64,000 nucleotides of DNA. Origin: Dyadobacter beijingensis DSM 21582. GTDB lineage: Bacteria > Bacteroidota > Bacteroidia > Cytophagales > Spirosomataceae. This document shows, piece by piece, positions 42,153 to 52,035 of the stretch. Below the pieces are notes generated by a model. That model saw only the letters and a list, made by a program, of their open reading frames with translations. It was not told the origin of the DNA and made no database searches. A program made the translations under genes and the position numbers. The DNA is taken from positions 1,465,176 through 1,529,175 of the forward strand of contig NZ_KB907787.1 of the NCBI RefSeq assembly GCF_000382205.1, in the 5' to 3' direction. Position 1 is the stretch's first letter. Each line of letters starts with the position of its first letter.

Positions 42153-42887
42153 TCACGCCTCCCCTTCACTCGCCACAACTTCCTCCGGCACGATCATCTC
42201 CTCGCCGTAATACGTCATATGCCGCGCGCCCTGGTAGTAGAACCAGATGGAGAGCGACATCGGGATATGCGCAATGTCGTTGTAATTAAACCAATCGCCG
42301 AAGCTGAATTTCAATGCATGGAAACCTGCCGCGATGGCGCCCATCAAGGTAGCCAGGAAGATATTTTTGCTGCCGGGGTCCTTCCGCTTTTTGTACACAT
42401 AAATCTCGATCGTGAAAAGCATGAGGAAAAGCCCGTAGAATGCGTGCACTTCCACGACGCGAAAGTCGAGGGTAATGAATGTCAGTACGAAGAAGACGGT
42501 GAGTTCCACGTAGTTTAACCAGCCCAGGATGAGGCCGTTGCGGCGTTGCAGGAGCGGCTTGATGTGCCAGATGGCAGCCCGCTCGAACAATGCTACGGCG
42601 ATCATGCTTGCAAACCAGCCGGGTATCTTGCCCACTTTACCGGTCATATACAGAAAGCCGTGCCCTAATATCCCGCCAATGGCCGTGGCGATGGCCATAA
42701 ACAGAAAGAAATACTGGATCTGCTTGTACATGCGGTGCGCGCGCCCGAGTCGGTTGAGGTGGATAAACGCGTAAATGCACACGGCGGTCATCACCAGGCT
42801 CGACAGTACCGTCGAGGGCTCCATAATGGTAATTCCGAATAGTTTTATCTGGTGGACTTTGCTGAAATCTATGACGACGTCATTCAT
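42153..42887 (-). CDS. seven-transmembrane protein of unknown function
   Basis: A 244-aa integral membrane protein with about seven hydrophobic helices. Conserved-looking polar residues include 'GHGFLYM', 'DFRVVEVHAFYG' and 'FHALKFSFGDWFNYNDIAH'. The His/Asp-rich membrane pattern recalls the CREST superfamily (alkaline ceramidase-like hydrolases), but the spacing is not verified. The C-terminus is a short Glu-rich cytoplasmic tail. It is a single gene convergent with the peroxiredoxin. Confidence 0.75.
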   Translation of the reverse strand: MNDVVIDFSKVHQIKLFGITIMEPSTVLSSLVMTAVCIYAFIHLNRLGRAHRMYKQIQYFFLFMAIATAIGGILGHGFLYMTGKVGKIPGWFASMIAVALFERAAIWHIKPLLQRRNGLILGWLNYVELTVFFVLTFITLDFRVVEVHAFYGLFLMLFTIEIYVYKKRKDPGSKNIFLATLMGAIAAGFHALKFSFGDWFNYNDIAHIPMSLSIWFYYQGARHMTYYGEEMIVPEEVVASEGEA

Positions 42888-43143
42888 GAACGGAAGAGTA
42901 TGTTAGTGCAAAAGTAAGCTTGTCTTCCCGCTTCACCAAAATTGTACCACATACGCTCCCGCAAGCCGGACGCCCGGCAGCATGGCCTGTCATTTCTGAT
43001 TTGGTATCCCGAAAACGGCTGTTCGCAGATGAAATCGGGGTAGCTATCTATTATCAAATAATAAATATAAAGTATGTTTTTCCTTTGTATCGGGAATTGC
43101 ATTAAAGTAGGACAGCAGCGAAAGCACCCTCTTGATTTAACTT

Positions 43144-45633
43144 ATGGAAACCATGAACAATCCATTGCTATCAGTCGTCAGAATATTCGTTTTGACCTTA
43201 TTTCTGGCCATAACGGCCACATTTACCTTCGCTCAGGCACCGGCGCAGGGTAATTCTAAAATTTCCGGAATTGTGCTGGATTCAGCCGCGGCAAAAGGCG
43301 TGGAGTTTGCCAGTGTTGCATTATTCAATGTTGCTGAAAACAAGCCCATTGACGGTACCACTGCCGACGAGATGGGTAAGTTCGCTATTTCCAAAGTGGC
43401 GCCGGGTTCTTACCGGTTGCTGATCTCGTTCATCGGCTATAAGGACAAATCGGTGGATGTGAAGGTGGAGAAGGGCAAGGATGTGGAGCTGGGTTCCATT
43501 CAGCTGGCTTCCAGCGTGCAGAATTTGCAGGAAGTGACCATTACCGGTGAGAAATCGCTGGTAGAGGAAAAGGTGGACAGGCTCGTTTTCAATGCGGAAA
43601 AGGACATTACTTCCAAAGGCGGCGACGCTTCGGACCTGCTGCGGAAGGTACCGATGCTGTCGGTGGACCTGGACGGTAACGTGTCGCTTCGGGGTAGCTC
43701 GAACATCCGCGTGCTGATCAACAACAAGCCTTCGACCATTATCGCCAGCAATGTGGCCGATGCTTTGAAGCAAATCCCGGCGGATATGATCAAATCGGTG
43801 GAAGTTATTACGTCTCCCTCAGCGAAATACGATGCGGAAGGATCGGGCGGGATCATCAATATCATTACCAAAAAGAACAATTTGCAGGGCCTGACGCTCA
43901 ATATCGACTCGGGCGTGGGTAACCGCGGCTCCAACCTCGGCCTGAACGGCAGCTACCGCAAAGGCAAAATGGGTTTCACACTGGGCGGTTTCGGTCGCGC
44001 ATTCTATAACAAGGCAACCTCCGTGCTCGACCAGACGACCTATTCCGGCGGCAGTTCTTTCCTGACCAACCAGAGCTCGACCGCCAATGACCGCGGGCTG
44101 TTTGGCCAGTATTCGCTGGGCTGGGACTATGATTTGGGTAAAAACCAGGCACTATCGGCCGGTCTGCGCTATGGAACGCGGAATTTTATCCAGAAGCAGG
44201 ACCTGACGATCAATCAATACGAAAACAGCACGCTCAGCAACAGCTCATTGCGCAAGGTAGACCGCAAGGACCTTTCGGGAACGGTGGATTTCAATATCGA
44301 TTACATCCGCACTTTTAAACCACAGCAGGAATGGAGCATTTCGACGCTGTACAGCCGTACGGGTTTGACCAACAACTTCAACACCGACATGCTGAACGAA
44401 TCGGGCGCGGTGGATAGCCGGTTGAAAAACGAGAACAAAAACCAGAACTCCGAGCTGACCCTTCAAACCGACTATCAGACGCCGCTGGGCAAAAACCAGT
44501 TGCTCGAATTCGGTGCGAAAGGCATTTTCCGGACGGTGGACAGCGACTATAAATACCTGACAGCGGGAGAATCGGGTGACTTTGTATTGAGCACAACCAA
44601 TCCGGCCGGTGCTTTGAATTACAAGCAGAATGTGGCGGCGGGATATGTTTCCTACACGCTTTCGACCCAGAATAAATATACCTTCAAATTGGGTACGCGT
44701 TACGAATATACCGGTATTACCGCCGATCTGGGAGACCAGAAGGTGATCGATATTCCTAATTACAGCAATCTGGTGCCGAGCATCAACGTTTCGAAGGCGC
44801 TTTCGGGGAGTACTACTTTGAAAGCGGCCTATAACCGGCGCATGCAACGCCCGGGTATCCAGCAGCTGAACCCGAACGTGAACCTGTCGAACCCGCAGAG
44901 TATCAGCACCGGTAACCCGGCATTGAGCCCCGAACTGACCGACAATTTCGAGTTGGCATTGAGTACCAATATCAAGAAGACTTACATTAATGCTTCGATA
45001 TTTGCCCGCCAGACCAATAATTCCATCACGCAGGTGCGCATGGCCGTGGATACGCTGCAAGGCGCGATCGTGACGACGTACGAGAACATCGGCAAGCAGC
45101 AAGCTTACGGCGCGAACATATTTGCGAACGTGTACCTCACGCCGAAATGGACATTGAACGGCAGCATCGACATGTTGCATTCTTACCTGGAAGGCCAAAC
45201 GACGAGCCTGGAAGGCACTTCGGTGGGTATCAGCAACTCCGGGTTCAATTTCGGGGGCCGGCTGATGTCGCAGATATCTCTGCAGAATGGCTGGGGGGTG
45301 CAGGCATTCGGATTCTATCGTGGGAAGGAAATCCAGTTGCAGGGAACGCGCACGGGCTTCTACCTATATTCACTAGGGTTCAAAAAGGATTTTGCCAACA
45401 AAAAGGGTAGCGTTGGTTTCGCCGCGGAAAATTTCCTGACGAAAGGCGTGCGCTTCACGTCCGACCTGACGTCGCCGCAATTCGTACAAACCGGCGCTAC
45501 ACAGCTTTACAACCGCAATTTCAAGATTACTTTCAGCTATTCGATCGGAAAAATGAGTTTCGATTCGGCAAAGAAAAAGACCAAGTCGGTTAACAATACG
45601 GATGTTGTAGGAGGCGGCGGCCAGCAAAACTAG
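43144..45633 (+). CDS. TonB-receptor-like outer-membrane beta-barrel family protein
   Basis: An 829-aa protein with a signal peptide (cleavage near TFAQA, about residue 30) and a carboxypeptidase-regulatory-like beta domain (about 37-120, 'SKISGIVLDSAAAKGVEFAS'). A plug-like domain follows (about 125-240, 'SPSAKYDAEGSGGIINIITK'), then a C-terminal 22-strand-type barrel. This is the outer-membrane beta-barrel family close to TonB-dependent receptors but without a SusD partner. The substrate is unknown. A second ATG three codons on (43153) is an alternative start. Confidence 0.9.
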   Translation: METMNNPLLSVVRIFVLTLFLAITATFTFAQAPAQGNSKISGIVLDSAAAKGVEFASVALFNVAENKPIDGTTADEMGKFAISKVAPGSYRLLISFIGYKDKSVDVKVEKGKDVELGSIQLASSVQNLQEVTITGEKSLVEEKVDRLVFNAEKDITSKGGDASDLLRKVPMLSVDLDGNVSLRGSSNIRVLINNKPSTIIASNVADALKQIPADMIKSVEVITSPSAKYDAEGSGGIINIITKKNNLQGLTLNIDSGVGNRGSNLGLNGSYRKGKMGFTLGGFGRAFYNKATSVLDQTTYSGGSSFLTNQSSTANDRGLFGQYSLGWDYDLGKNQALSAGLRYGTRNFIQKQDLTINQYENSTLSNSSLRKVDRKDLSGTVDFNIDYIRTFKPQQEWSISTLYSRTGLTNNFNTDMLNESGAVDSRLKNENKNQNSELTLQTDYQTPLGKNQLLEFGAKGIFRTVDSDYKYLTAGESGDFVLSTTNPAGALNYKQNVAAGYVSYTLSTQNKYTFKLGTRYEYTGITADLGDQKVIDIPNYSNLVPSINVSKALSGSTTLKAAYNRRMQRPGIQQLNPNVNLSNPQSISTGNPALSPELTDNFELALSTNIKKTYINASIFARQTNNSITQVRMAVDTLQGAIVTTYENIGKQQAYGANIFANVYLTPKWTLNGSIDMLHSYLEGQTTSLEGTSVGISNSGFNFGGRLMSQISLQNGWGVQAFGFYRGKEIQLQGTRTGFYLYSLGFKKDFANKKGSVGFAAENFLTKGVRFTSDLTSPQFVQTGATQLYNRNFKITFSYSIGKMSFDSAKKKTKSVNNTDVVGGGGQQN

Positions 45634-45655
45634 CTTTTCTGTTAGCTGTCGCAGC

Positions 45656-45688
45656 AGCGCAGGGGCGATACGCCTCTGCGCTTTTTTT
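45656..45688 (+). terminator. intrinsic terminator after the beta-barrel gene
   Basis: AGCGCAGGGGCG / CGCCTCTGCGCT stem (one G-T pair) with an ATA loop, then seven T. Confidence 0.9.
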
Positions 45689-45813
45689 GTGTGTACATTG
45701 TAAAACAGATATTACCACGCACAGATTTTCGTTAATATAGAAAGATATTTTTGTATTTTGTAAATACATTGATACATTGGGAAAGTTAATTTTCAACCGG
45801 TGAGATCGTTGCC

Positions 45814-46515
45814 ATGAAGTGGTCGTTTGTTATTCAGCAGAAGTTGAAAGCTGCGTTTTTGTTGGGAGGGATCATGGTGTTGATCATTGGCGGTACGATG
45901 CTGTCGCGGTACAATGTGCAGGACATCGATCAATGCTTCTCATCCATTTACAAGGACCGGCTCGTCCCTGCGACGACAATCCTGTACCTGACCGAAAACC
46001 TGTACCGGAAGCGTCTGTCGCTCGAAACGTACCTTTTTTCCGAAAAGCGGGAATCGCCCGCACGCGTGAAGGCGCAGTTGCAGGCGTACGACCGCAGCAT
46101 CGATTCGCTGATCCATTCATTTGAAAAGACGTACCTGGTGGACCAGGAGGCGAAAAGTTTACATGCATTTAAAAGTCAGACGGCCCAGTATGCGCGGCTG
46201 GAAGGCCACGTGCTCGCATTGTGCGCGAATGGCTTGGCAGGAGATGCCCGGGAGATGTTTTCGGCGCCGGGAGCGGCCACGTTTGAGAGCACGATTTTGA
46301 ACCTGAACGAGCTGGCAGGTATTCAGTCGACGATCGGGAAGGACCTGATGAGGGCTTCGAAGGTGAATGTGGCCAGTTTCAGCATTATATCGTTTTTACA
46401 GATCGCCCTGGCGATTATTACCGGCCTGGTTGTGATCGTGCTGATCCGCAACTCGCAGATCATCCAGAAACCCGGCCCGGACAGAAAGAAAAGCCAATAT
46501 TTTAACCTAAACTGA
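45814..46515 (+). CDS. orphan four-helix-bundle (4HB_MCP-like) sensor protein
   Basis: A 233-aa protein with two membrane segments (about 13-33 and 190-214) flanking a 155-residue helical periplasmic domain ('LVPATTILYLTENLYRKRLS'), as in the 4HB sensor domain of chemoreceptors. After the second membrane segment only about 20 basic residues follow, so there is no HAMP, signalling or kinase domain. It is a complete gene with its own terminator. It may act through another membrane partner or be a truncated receptor. Confidence 0.8.
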   Translation: MKWSFVIQQKLKAAFLLGGIMVLIIGGTMLSRYNVQDIDQCFSSIYKDRLVPATTILYLTENLYRKRLSLETYLFSEKRESPARVKAQLQAYDRSIDSLIHSFEKTYLVDQEAKSLHAFKSQTAQYARLEGHVLALCANGLAGDAREMFSAPGAATFESTILNLNELAGIQSTIGKDLMRASKVNVASFSIISFLQIALAIITGLVVIVLIRNSQIIQKPGPDRKKSQYFNLN

Positions 46516-46531
46516 TAAAAGGAACGCTCAA

Positions 46532-46567
46532 AAAATAAAAGGTCGGGGTTTCCCGACCTTTTATTTT
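46532..46567. terminator. bidirectional terminator
   Basis: A perfect stem of about 15 bp (AAATAAAAGGTCGGG / CCCGACCTTTTATTT) with a GTTT loop, between the convergent 4HB sensor and lipoprotein genes. Confidence 0.9.
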
Positions 46568-46584
46568 GAATGGCTGCCGGGTAG

Positions 46585-47136
46585 TTACTGGTTCACCTTA
46601 CGTCCTTTCAGCGTTTCGCGCTGGTTCTTCACTTGTTTCAGCAGGTCCTTTTTCACAAAAAGTCGGGCGCCGTTTCCGCTTTGCAGGTCGAATGTACGCT
46701 CCTTGTAATCGAATTTGTTGTTCGGGAGTACATCGAGGAAGTAATTCTGACCGCTGAGGTTAAATTTCATCCCTTTGGTATCCTGCTGGGTATCGTCCCA
46801 CGAAACGTTGATGGTACCGTCGCTGCTACTCAATGCGACGCCGGGTGTGAACGGGAGCACGTTGATCGTCTGAATGCTCTTTCCGTTGCTCATCGTGATC
46901 TGGCCTTCCGGGTTAACCTTGATATCGTTCGGGTCGGTCACCTCACGGCGGATGTTGATCGACTTGTCGTTGAAAAACTGAACTTTCGTGAGGGAAATAT
47001 TGGCAGCTTCGAGGTCGCGACGGAGATCTTCGGTAAATACGGTGTAATTCGAGAGGGGAACGGAGTTCATGGTGGTGCAGGCCGAGAACCCGCTCAATAA
47101 GATGACTCCTGCAAATAGTTTCTTAATCAGATTCAT
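46585..47136 (-). CDS. lipoprotein of unknown function
   Basis: A 183-aa protein with a lipobox ending at Cys20 (GFSAC), so it is lipid-anchored and probably in the outer membrane. The mature part is beta-rich with an unstructured basic C-terminus ('NQRETLKGRKVNQ'). There is no known domain. It is divergent from htpG across 242 bases that contain no other recognisable gene. Confidence 0.75.
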   Translation of the reverse strand: MNLIKKLFAGVILLSGFSACTTMNSVPLSNYTVFTEDLRRDLEAANISLTKVQFFNDKSINIRREVTDPNDIKVNPEGQITMSNGKSIQTINVLPFTPGVALSSSDGTINVSWDDTQQDTKGMKFNLSGQNYFLDVLPNNKFDYKERTFDLQSGNGARLFVKKDLLKQVKNQRETLKGRKVNQ

Positions 47137-47378
47137 GTCAGAAAATTGGTGTTCAGCAGAACAGGTTTGGTGATTTTAGTTGAGTTGTTTACCGGTCGCA
47201 ATATTAGTAAAAAAGCCTTTCAGATACCAATTGATTGATCGTTCGTACCACGTGCTCATGCAGTACTGACAATGTGGCAGCCGGGAGGCGTTTTGATTGT
47301 TATTGGAACGCATATTTCTGGCGCGTATTGCAAAGCGGAAATACATTATTACAATATAAAACAAACGATCATACAACT

Positions 47379-49208
47379 ATGGAATCAGTGATTCAGGAAA
47401 AAGGGAATTTGAGCATTCACACCGAGAACATCTTTCCGATCATCAAAAAATTCCTTTATTCGGACCACGAAATTTTTCTCAGAGAGTTAGTTTCCAATGC
47501 GGTAGACGCGTCGCAAAAGATCAAAAAGCTGGCTTCCTATGGCGAATACAACGGCGAGCTGGGCGATCTGAAAGTGGTTGTCAAGCTGGATAAGGATGCC
47601 AAAACGATCACGATCAGTGACAATGGTATCGGCATGACAGCCGAGGAGATCAAGAAATACATCAACCAGATCGCATTCTCAGGCGCTACCGAGTTTGTAG
47701 AGCAATATAAGGACAAGGGAGAAGGCGATAAGGGCATTATCGGTCACTTTGGTCTGGGTTTCTACTCGGCTTACATGGTGGCGGAGAATGTAGAAATCAT
47801 TACCAAATCCTACAAGGAAGGTGCAGAGGCCGTTCGCTGGGAATGCGACGGTTCGACGGAGTTTGAAATTTCCCCGATCGAAAAAGCGGAGCGCGGTACC
47901 GACATTATCCTGCACATCGCGGCCGATTCGGAAGAATTCCTGGATGAGCACCGCCTTCGCGGCATTTTGGAAAAATATGGCAAATTCCTGCCGATCGAAA
48001 TCGAGTTTGAAGATAAGGTAATCAACAATCCGAGCCCGATCTGGACCAAGAGCCCTGCGGATTTGACGGACGAGGATTACCTGGCATTCTACAAAGAGCT
48101 ATATCCATTCGGAGAAGACCCGCTTTTCTGGATCCATTTGAATGTGGATTATCCATTCAACCTGACGGGCGTACTGTACTTCCCGAAATTACGCAACGAT
48201 TTCCAGGGCCAGCGCGAAAAAATTCAGCTTTACAGCCGCCAGGTATTCATTACCGACGAAGTCAAGGATATCGTTCCCGACTTCCTGCAACTGCTTCACG
48301 GTGTGATCGACTCGCCGGACATTCCGTTGAACGTATCCCGCAGCTACCTGCAAGCGGATGGTAATGTGAAGAAAATCAATGGCTACATTACCCGCAAAGT
48401 GGCTGATAAGCTGCTCGAAATCTTCAAAAACGACCGTGAAGGATTCGAAAAGAAATTCGATGACATCGGTTTGTTCGTGAAATACGGCATTATCAGCGAC
48501 GATAAATTCTATGACAAAGCGAAGGATTTCTGTTTGCTGAAAAACACCGAGGGCAAATTCTTCACATTCGAGGAATACCGCGAGCACATTAAAGAAAACC
48601 AGACCGATAAAAACGATTCGCTCGTGTGGCTTTACACGACCGACGAGAAGAAACAGGACGCATTTATCCAGTCGGCGAAGAAACGCAGCTATGACGTGCT
48701 GGTAATGAACACCGTGATCGATTCGCACTTCATCAATGCATTGGAGCAGAAGCTGGAAAAGATCAGCGTGAAGCGCGTGGATGCCGATACGCTCGACAAA
48801 CTGGTTGAGAAAGAAGTGAAACTGGAAAGCATTCTTTCTTCCGACGATCAGGAGAAGGTGAAGAAGGTTTTCGAAGGCGTTTCGGAAAGCAAAACGGCCC
48901 ACATTACCGTGGAAGCGATGCCGGTGGACGAATTGCCCGTAGTGATCACATTCCCCGAGTTCATGCGCCGCATGACGGACATGCAGGCATCGTCGGGCCA
49001 GCGTTCGATGTTCGGCGATATGCCTTTGATGTACACGGTTTCACTGAACTCGAACCACCCGCTGATCGGCAAAATCGCCGGTTCGGACAGTGAAGACGAC
49101 CAAAAGGCGCTCGCGAAACAGCTGTATGATCTCGCATTGCTTTCACAGGGATTGCTTTCAGGCAACGACCTGACGCGCTTTATCCAGCGCACGGTAAGCA
49201 CGCTGTAA
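47379..49208 (+). CDS. htpG: molecular chaperone HtpG (Hsp90)
   Basis: The start at 47379 (MESVIQEKGNLSIHTEN) gives the standard N-terminus; the in-frame upstream extension from 47235 is not Hsp90-like. At 609 aa the length is normal. GHKL ATPase motifs are clear: 'ELVSNAVDAS', 'ISDNGIGMTAEEI' and 'GHFGLGFYSAYMV'. The middle domain has 'SRSYLQADGNVKKI', with the Arg that contacts ATP. It is a cytoplasmic dimeric chaperone for stress-labile clients. Single gene with a strong terminator. Confidence 0.97.
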   Translation: MESVIQEKGNLSIHTENIFPIIKKFLYSDHEIFLRELVSNAVDASQKIKKLASYGEYNGELGDLKVVVKLDKDAKTITISDNGIGMTAEEIKKYINQIAFSGATEFVEQYKDKGEGDKGIIGHFGLGFYSAYMVAENVEIITKSYKEGAEAVRWECDGSTEFEISPIEKAERGTDIILHIAADSEEFLDEHRLRGILEKYGKFLPIEIEFEDKVINNPSPIWTKSPADLTDEDYLAFYKELYPFGEDPLFWIHLNVDYPFNLTGVLYFPKLRNDFQGQREKIQLYSRQVFITDEVKDIVPDFLQLLHGVIDSPDIPLNVSRSYLQADGNVKKINGYITRKVADKLLEIFKNDREGFEKKFDDIGLFVKYGIISDDKFYDKAKDFCLLKNTEGKFFTFEEYREHIKENQTDKNDSLVWLYTTDEKKQDAFIQSAKKRSYDVLVMNTVIDSHFINALEQKLEKISVKRVDADTLDKLVEKEVKLESILSSDDQEKVKKVFEGVSESKTAHITVEAMPVDELPVVITFPEFMRRMTDMQASSGQRSMFGDMPLMYTVSLNSNHPLIGKIAGSDSEDDQKALAKQLYDLALLSQGLLSGNDLTRFIQRTVSTL

Positions 49209-49226
49209 CAGCGCATTGCAGATACG

Positions 49227-49257
49227 AAAAAAGCCGCTTCAACAGCGGCTTTTTTTA
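49227..49257. terminator. bidirectional terminator after htpG
   Basis: AAAAAAGCCGCT / AGCGGCTTTTTT stem with a TCAAC loop. It abuts the stop of the converging HHH gene. Confidence 0.92.
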
Positions 49258-49773
49258 TTGCCTTCCTGAAATCAGCTTCAATTTTAACTTTTCCAGTTCT
49301 TCCCATTTCTGTTGTTTGGCCAATGCGGCCTGCTCCGGCCAGCTGGATGGGTCGTGCAGCTGATAGCGCGGACCTGCTTTTTTGAGGTAGCCTGCCGTGC
49401 GCAATACGGGTGTTTCTATGAGCTGCTCGTAGGTATGGATGCCTGCATTGTTCAGTATTTCCTCGATTTTCGGTCCGATTCCTTCAATGATTTTGAGGTC
49501 GTCGGGCGCGTGATCGGGGCTGATGTTGGGGTAAACGGTTTTGGAAGCGTTGGTAGCAATCGGGTAATCCACTGTGGTGTTCGTTAAAGTCCGGTATTGA
49601 GCGAGTTCGTATTTTTTCTCTTCAATTAATTCCTGCAAGTTATGGATTCTCCGGTTGATAATCACTTTGGCCAGTATCCAACCGAGCGCGGTGGCGCTGA
49701 TCAGCAGCAGCGCTATTTCCGCTACCGCCACCGGGAGGCTGTCGAGATCGATGGTTAATGGCCCTAGTTTCAT
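49255..49773 (-). CDS. membrane-anchored helix-hairpin-helix protein
   Basis: The start at 49773 (MKLGPLTIDLDSL) overlaps the preceding stop by 4 bases; a longer frame from 50100 would cover the neighbouring gene. The 172-aa product has one membrane segment (about 15-37), a coiled-coil stretch and an HHH domain ('DLKIIEGIGPKIEEILNNAG', about 95-115) of the kind that binds DNA or proteins, plus a Lys-rich tail. Such 'membrane plus HHH' proteins are common in Bacteroidota, with unknown function. Confidence 0.85.
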   Translation of the reverse strand: MKLGPLTIDLDSLPVAVAEIALLLISATALGWILAKVIINRRIHNLQELIEEKKYELAQYRTLTNTTVDYPIATNASKTVYPNISPDHAPDDLKIIEGIGPKIEEILNNAGIHTYEQLIETPVLRTAGYLKKAGPRYQLHDPSSWPEQAALAKQQKWEELEKLKLKLISGRQ

Positions 49774-50123
49774 TGTTTGGATTGATAATAGTCCAGTTCG
49801 CGATCGATCCGATTGAGTTTGTACCGCAAATCCCTCGTCTTCCCGATTTCGTAAGTAGTACCCAGTACAAACCCGAGCACCAATGCGACGGACAACATAA
49901 CGGTATGCTGCCCCAGATGCGTGAGCTGAATATGGTAGGCCGGAAACCCGATGTCTTTGAGCGTGAAATGCAGCTGCCCATGCTGTGCGGGCAGCTCGGG
50001 GAGCAGCGCCTGTGAATTGAAGAACATATCGCAGTACTGCTCGATTTTGCAGACATGCCAATAAATGGAACCTGCTATCCAAAATCCCAGGAAGGTCCAC
50101 CAGAGTGCCTTACTATTGAACAT
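49770..50123 (-). CDS. two-segment membrane protein coupled to the HHH protein
   Basis: A 117-aa protein with membrane segments at about 7-25 and 73-92 enclosing a periplasmic loop with several His residues ('HGQLHFTLKDIGFPAYHIQL'), and a C-terminal coiled coil ('RDLRYKLNRIDRELDYYQ'). The stop overlaps the HHH gene's start by 4 bases. The two proteins have matching cytoplasmic coiled coils and may form one membrane complex. Confidence 0.75.
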   Translation of the reverse strand: MFNSKALWWTFLGFWIAGSIYWHVCKIEQYCDMFFNSQALLPELPAQHGQLHFTLKDIGFPAYHIQLTHLGQHTVMLSVALVLGFVLGTTYEIGKTRDLRYKLNRIDRELDYYQSKQ

Positions 50124-50219
50124 GCGGAACGGAAGTTTGACGGTAGGGAATGTGTGTTTTATTTACCTAAAGATAGGATTCCGCCGGACAAGATGCAATA
50201 GGGGAGCCATGAACGTAAA

Positions 50220-50245
50220 AAAGCCCGGGCTGTCGTCCGGGCTTT
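50220..50245 (-). terminator. intrinsic terminator after rho
   Basis: AAAGCCCGG / CCGGGCTTT stem (50220-50228 and 50237-50245) followed on the minus strand by TTTTTTAC. Confidence 0.88.
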
Positions 50246-50250
50246 CTTAT

Positions 50251-52035
50251 TTATCGGTTCATCGAGATCAGGAACTCTTCGTTGTTCCTTGTCCCTTTCA
50301 TATGTTCGAGCAGGAAATCCATCGATTCCATGGCATTCATATCGGACATGTGCTTGCGGAGTATCCATACTTTTTTGAGCGTTTCCTTGTCGAGCAGCAG
50401 GTCCTCGCGGCGTGTACCGGAAGCCATGACATCGATGGCCGGGAATACGCGTTTGTTGGACAGTTTGCGGTCGAGCTGCAATTCCATGTTACCGGTACCT
50501 TTGAATTCTTCGAAGATCACCTCGTCCATTTTAGAACCGGTGTCGATCAATGCGGTTGCGATAATGGTCAGTGAGCCGCCGTTTTCCACATTCCTTGCCG
50601 CACCGAAGAAACGTTTCGGTTTGTGCAATGCATTGGCATCCACACCACCGGAAAGAATTTTACCGGACGACGGAACGACCGTGTTATACGCACGCGCCAG
50701 ACGCGTAATGGAATCGAGCAAAATCACAACATCGTGACCGCATTCCACCATTCTTTTGGCTTTTTCCAAAACGATGCTCGCTACTTTCACGTGGCGGTCG
50801 GCCTGCTCGTCGAACGTAGAGGCGATAACCTCCGCACGTACGCTCCGCTGCATATCCGTTACCTCTTCCGGGCGTTCGTCGATCAGGAGGATCAGCAGGA
50901 ACACTTCGGGGTGGTTGCGGGTAATGGCGTTGGCGATTTCTTTCAAAAGCACCGTTTTACCGGTTTTGGGCTGTGCCACGATCATCCCGCGCTGTCCTTT
51001 ACCGATCGGCGCGAACAGGTCGAGAATACGGGTTGAATATTGTTCCGGGCGCGAGCTCAGGCGCAGGCATTCGTCCGGGAACAACGGGGTAAGGTATTCA
51101 AATGGGATACGGTCGCGGATTTCTTCGGTTGTCTTACCATTTACCGTCTCCACACGCAGGAGTGCAAAGTATTTTTCTCCTTCTTTCGGCGGACGGATCT
51201 GGCCTTTCACGGTGTCGCCCGTTTTCAGGCCGAACAATTTGATCTGCGAAGGCGACACGTAAATATCGTCCGGGCTTGCCAGGTAGTTGTAATCCGCAGA
51301 CCGAAGGAAGCCGTAGCCGCCGTCTTGCATGATTTCCAGCACACCTTCGTTGACGATCAGGCCGTCGAATTCGCGTACGTAATTGTTGTAGTTGCGTTTA
51401 ATCTTGGAAGAAGGGTCCTCGCGCTGCGGCTGCGGCTGCTGATTTCTGTCCTGGCCTTCGTTCGGCTGGCGGAATGGACGTTCCTCACGCGGCTGCGCTG
51501 CCGGTTCCTGAGGCAATGCAGCCGGTTTTTCCTCCTGCACTTCTTCTGCCGCTGCTGCTTCGGGTTCCGTTTCAGGTTCGGAGGCGGCGATGATTTCTTC
51601 GCGGCCGAGATCGTTGAGGGTATCATTATCCTCGTCGATTTCAAGCGATGTATCTATATTTTTCGGGCGCTCTTCCTGACGTTTCGAAAAAGGATTATCG
51701 AACAATGGCGCAGAAGAGGCGGCGGATTGGTTGTTGTCTTTTTTATTACGGGCAGGGCGGTTATTGCCTCCCTTGTTATTCACCGGTACGGCTACGGGCG
51801 TAGCCTCGACAGGCCTTCTGGCTCGTTTTTTCTTTGGCTCGCCATCACCGGCGAAACCTTCGGCAACGGGAGCTTCCACGGCCACGGGCTCGGCAACGGG
51901 TGCTTCCTGCCGGGACGCAATCCGGTTAACTAGTTCTTTTTTGGGAAGTTTGGCAAAATCGGGTATTCCCAGAGCGCCCGCTATTTCTCGTAGCTCTGAT
52001 AGAAGCTTAATGTTTAAATCATCAATTGTAGGCAT
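50251..52035 (-). CDS. rho: transcription termination factor Rho
   Basis: A 594-aa hexameric RNA helicase. It has an N-terminal Rho_N (SAP-like) domain (8-45), then a long low-complexity Ala/Pro/Glu/Arg-rich insert (about 50-205) seen in Bacteroidota Rho, then a cold-shock-like RNA-binding domain ('[20 protein letters not shown]', about 230-249). The ATPase core follows with Walker A '[16 protein letters not shown]' and Walker B '[16 protein letters not shown]'. The insert may phase-separate or add RNA binding. The gene has a leader of about 300 bases with a consensus promoter. Confidence 0.97.
   Translation of the reverse strand: MPTIDDLNIKLLSELREIAGALGIPDFAKLPKKELVNRIASRQEAPVAEPVAVEAPVAEGFAGDGEPKKKRARRPVEATPVAVPVNNKGGNNRPARNKKDNNQSAASSAPLFDNPFSKRQEERPKNIDTSLEIDEDNDTLNDLGREEIIAASEPETEPEAAAAEEVQEEKPAALPQEPAAQPREERPFRQPNEGQDRNQQPQPQREDPSSKIKRNYNNYVREFDGLIVNEGVLEIMQDGGYGFLRSADYNYLASPDDIYVSPSQIKLFGLKTGDTVKGQIRPPKEGEKYFALLRVETVNGKTTEEIRDRIPFEYLTPLFPDECLRLSSRPEQYSTRILDLFAPIGKGQRGMIVAQPKTGKTVLLKEIANAITRNHPEVFLLILLIDERPEEVTDMQRSVRAEVIASTFDEQADRHVKVASIVLEKAKRMVECGHDVVILLDSITRLARAYNTVVPSSGKILSGGVDANALHKPKRFFGAARNVENGGSLTIIATALIDTGSKMDEVIFEEFKGTGNMELQLDRKLSNKRVFPAIDVMASGTRREDLLLDKETLKKVWILRKHMSDMNAMESMDFLLEHMKGTRNNEEFLISMNR

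Noticed and set aside
42884-43102. 72-aa minus-strand frame upstream of the 7TM gene
   Set aside because: No coding character; the region is a divergent promoter area.
44245-45198. 317-aa minus-strand frame opposite the beta-barrel receptor gene
   Set aside because: It is the codon-biased shadow of the receptor: Arg/His-rich, no start context, no domain.
47235-47378. 48-residue N-terminal extension of HtpG
   Set aside because: Not Hsp90-like; the conserved N-terminus starts at 47379.
48189-48902. 237-aa minus-strand frame opposite htpG
   Set aside because: Shadow of htpG with no recognisable domain.
49774-50100. 109-residue N-terminal extension of the HHH protein
   Set aside because: It is out of frame with, and a shadow of, the 117-aa membrane protein gene.
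51040-51933. 297-aa plus-strand frame opposite rho
   Set aside because: Rho is certain on the minus strand; this frame is Phe/Arg-rich low complexity.
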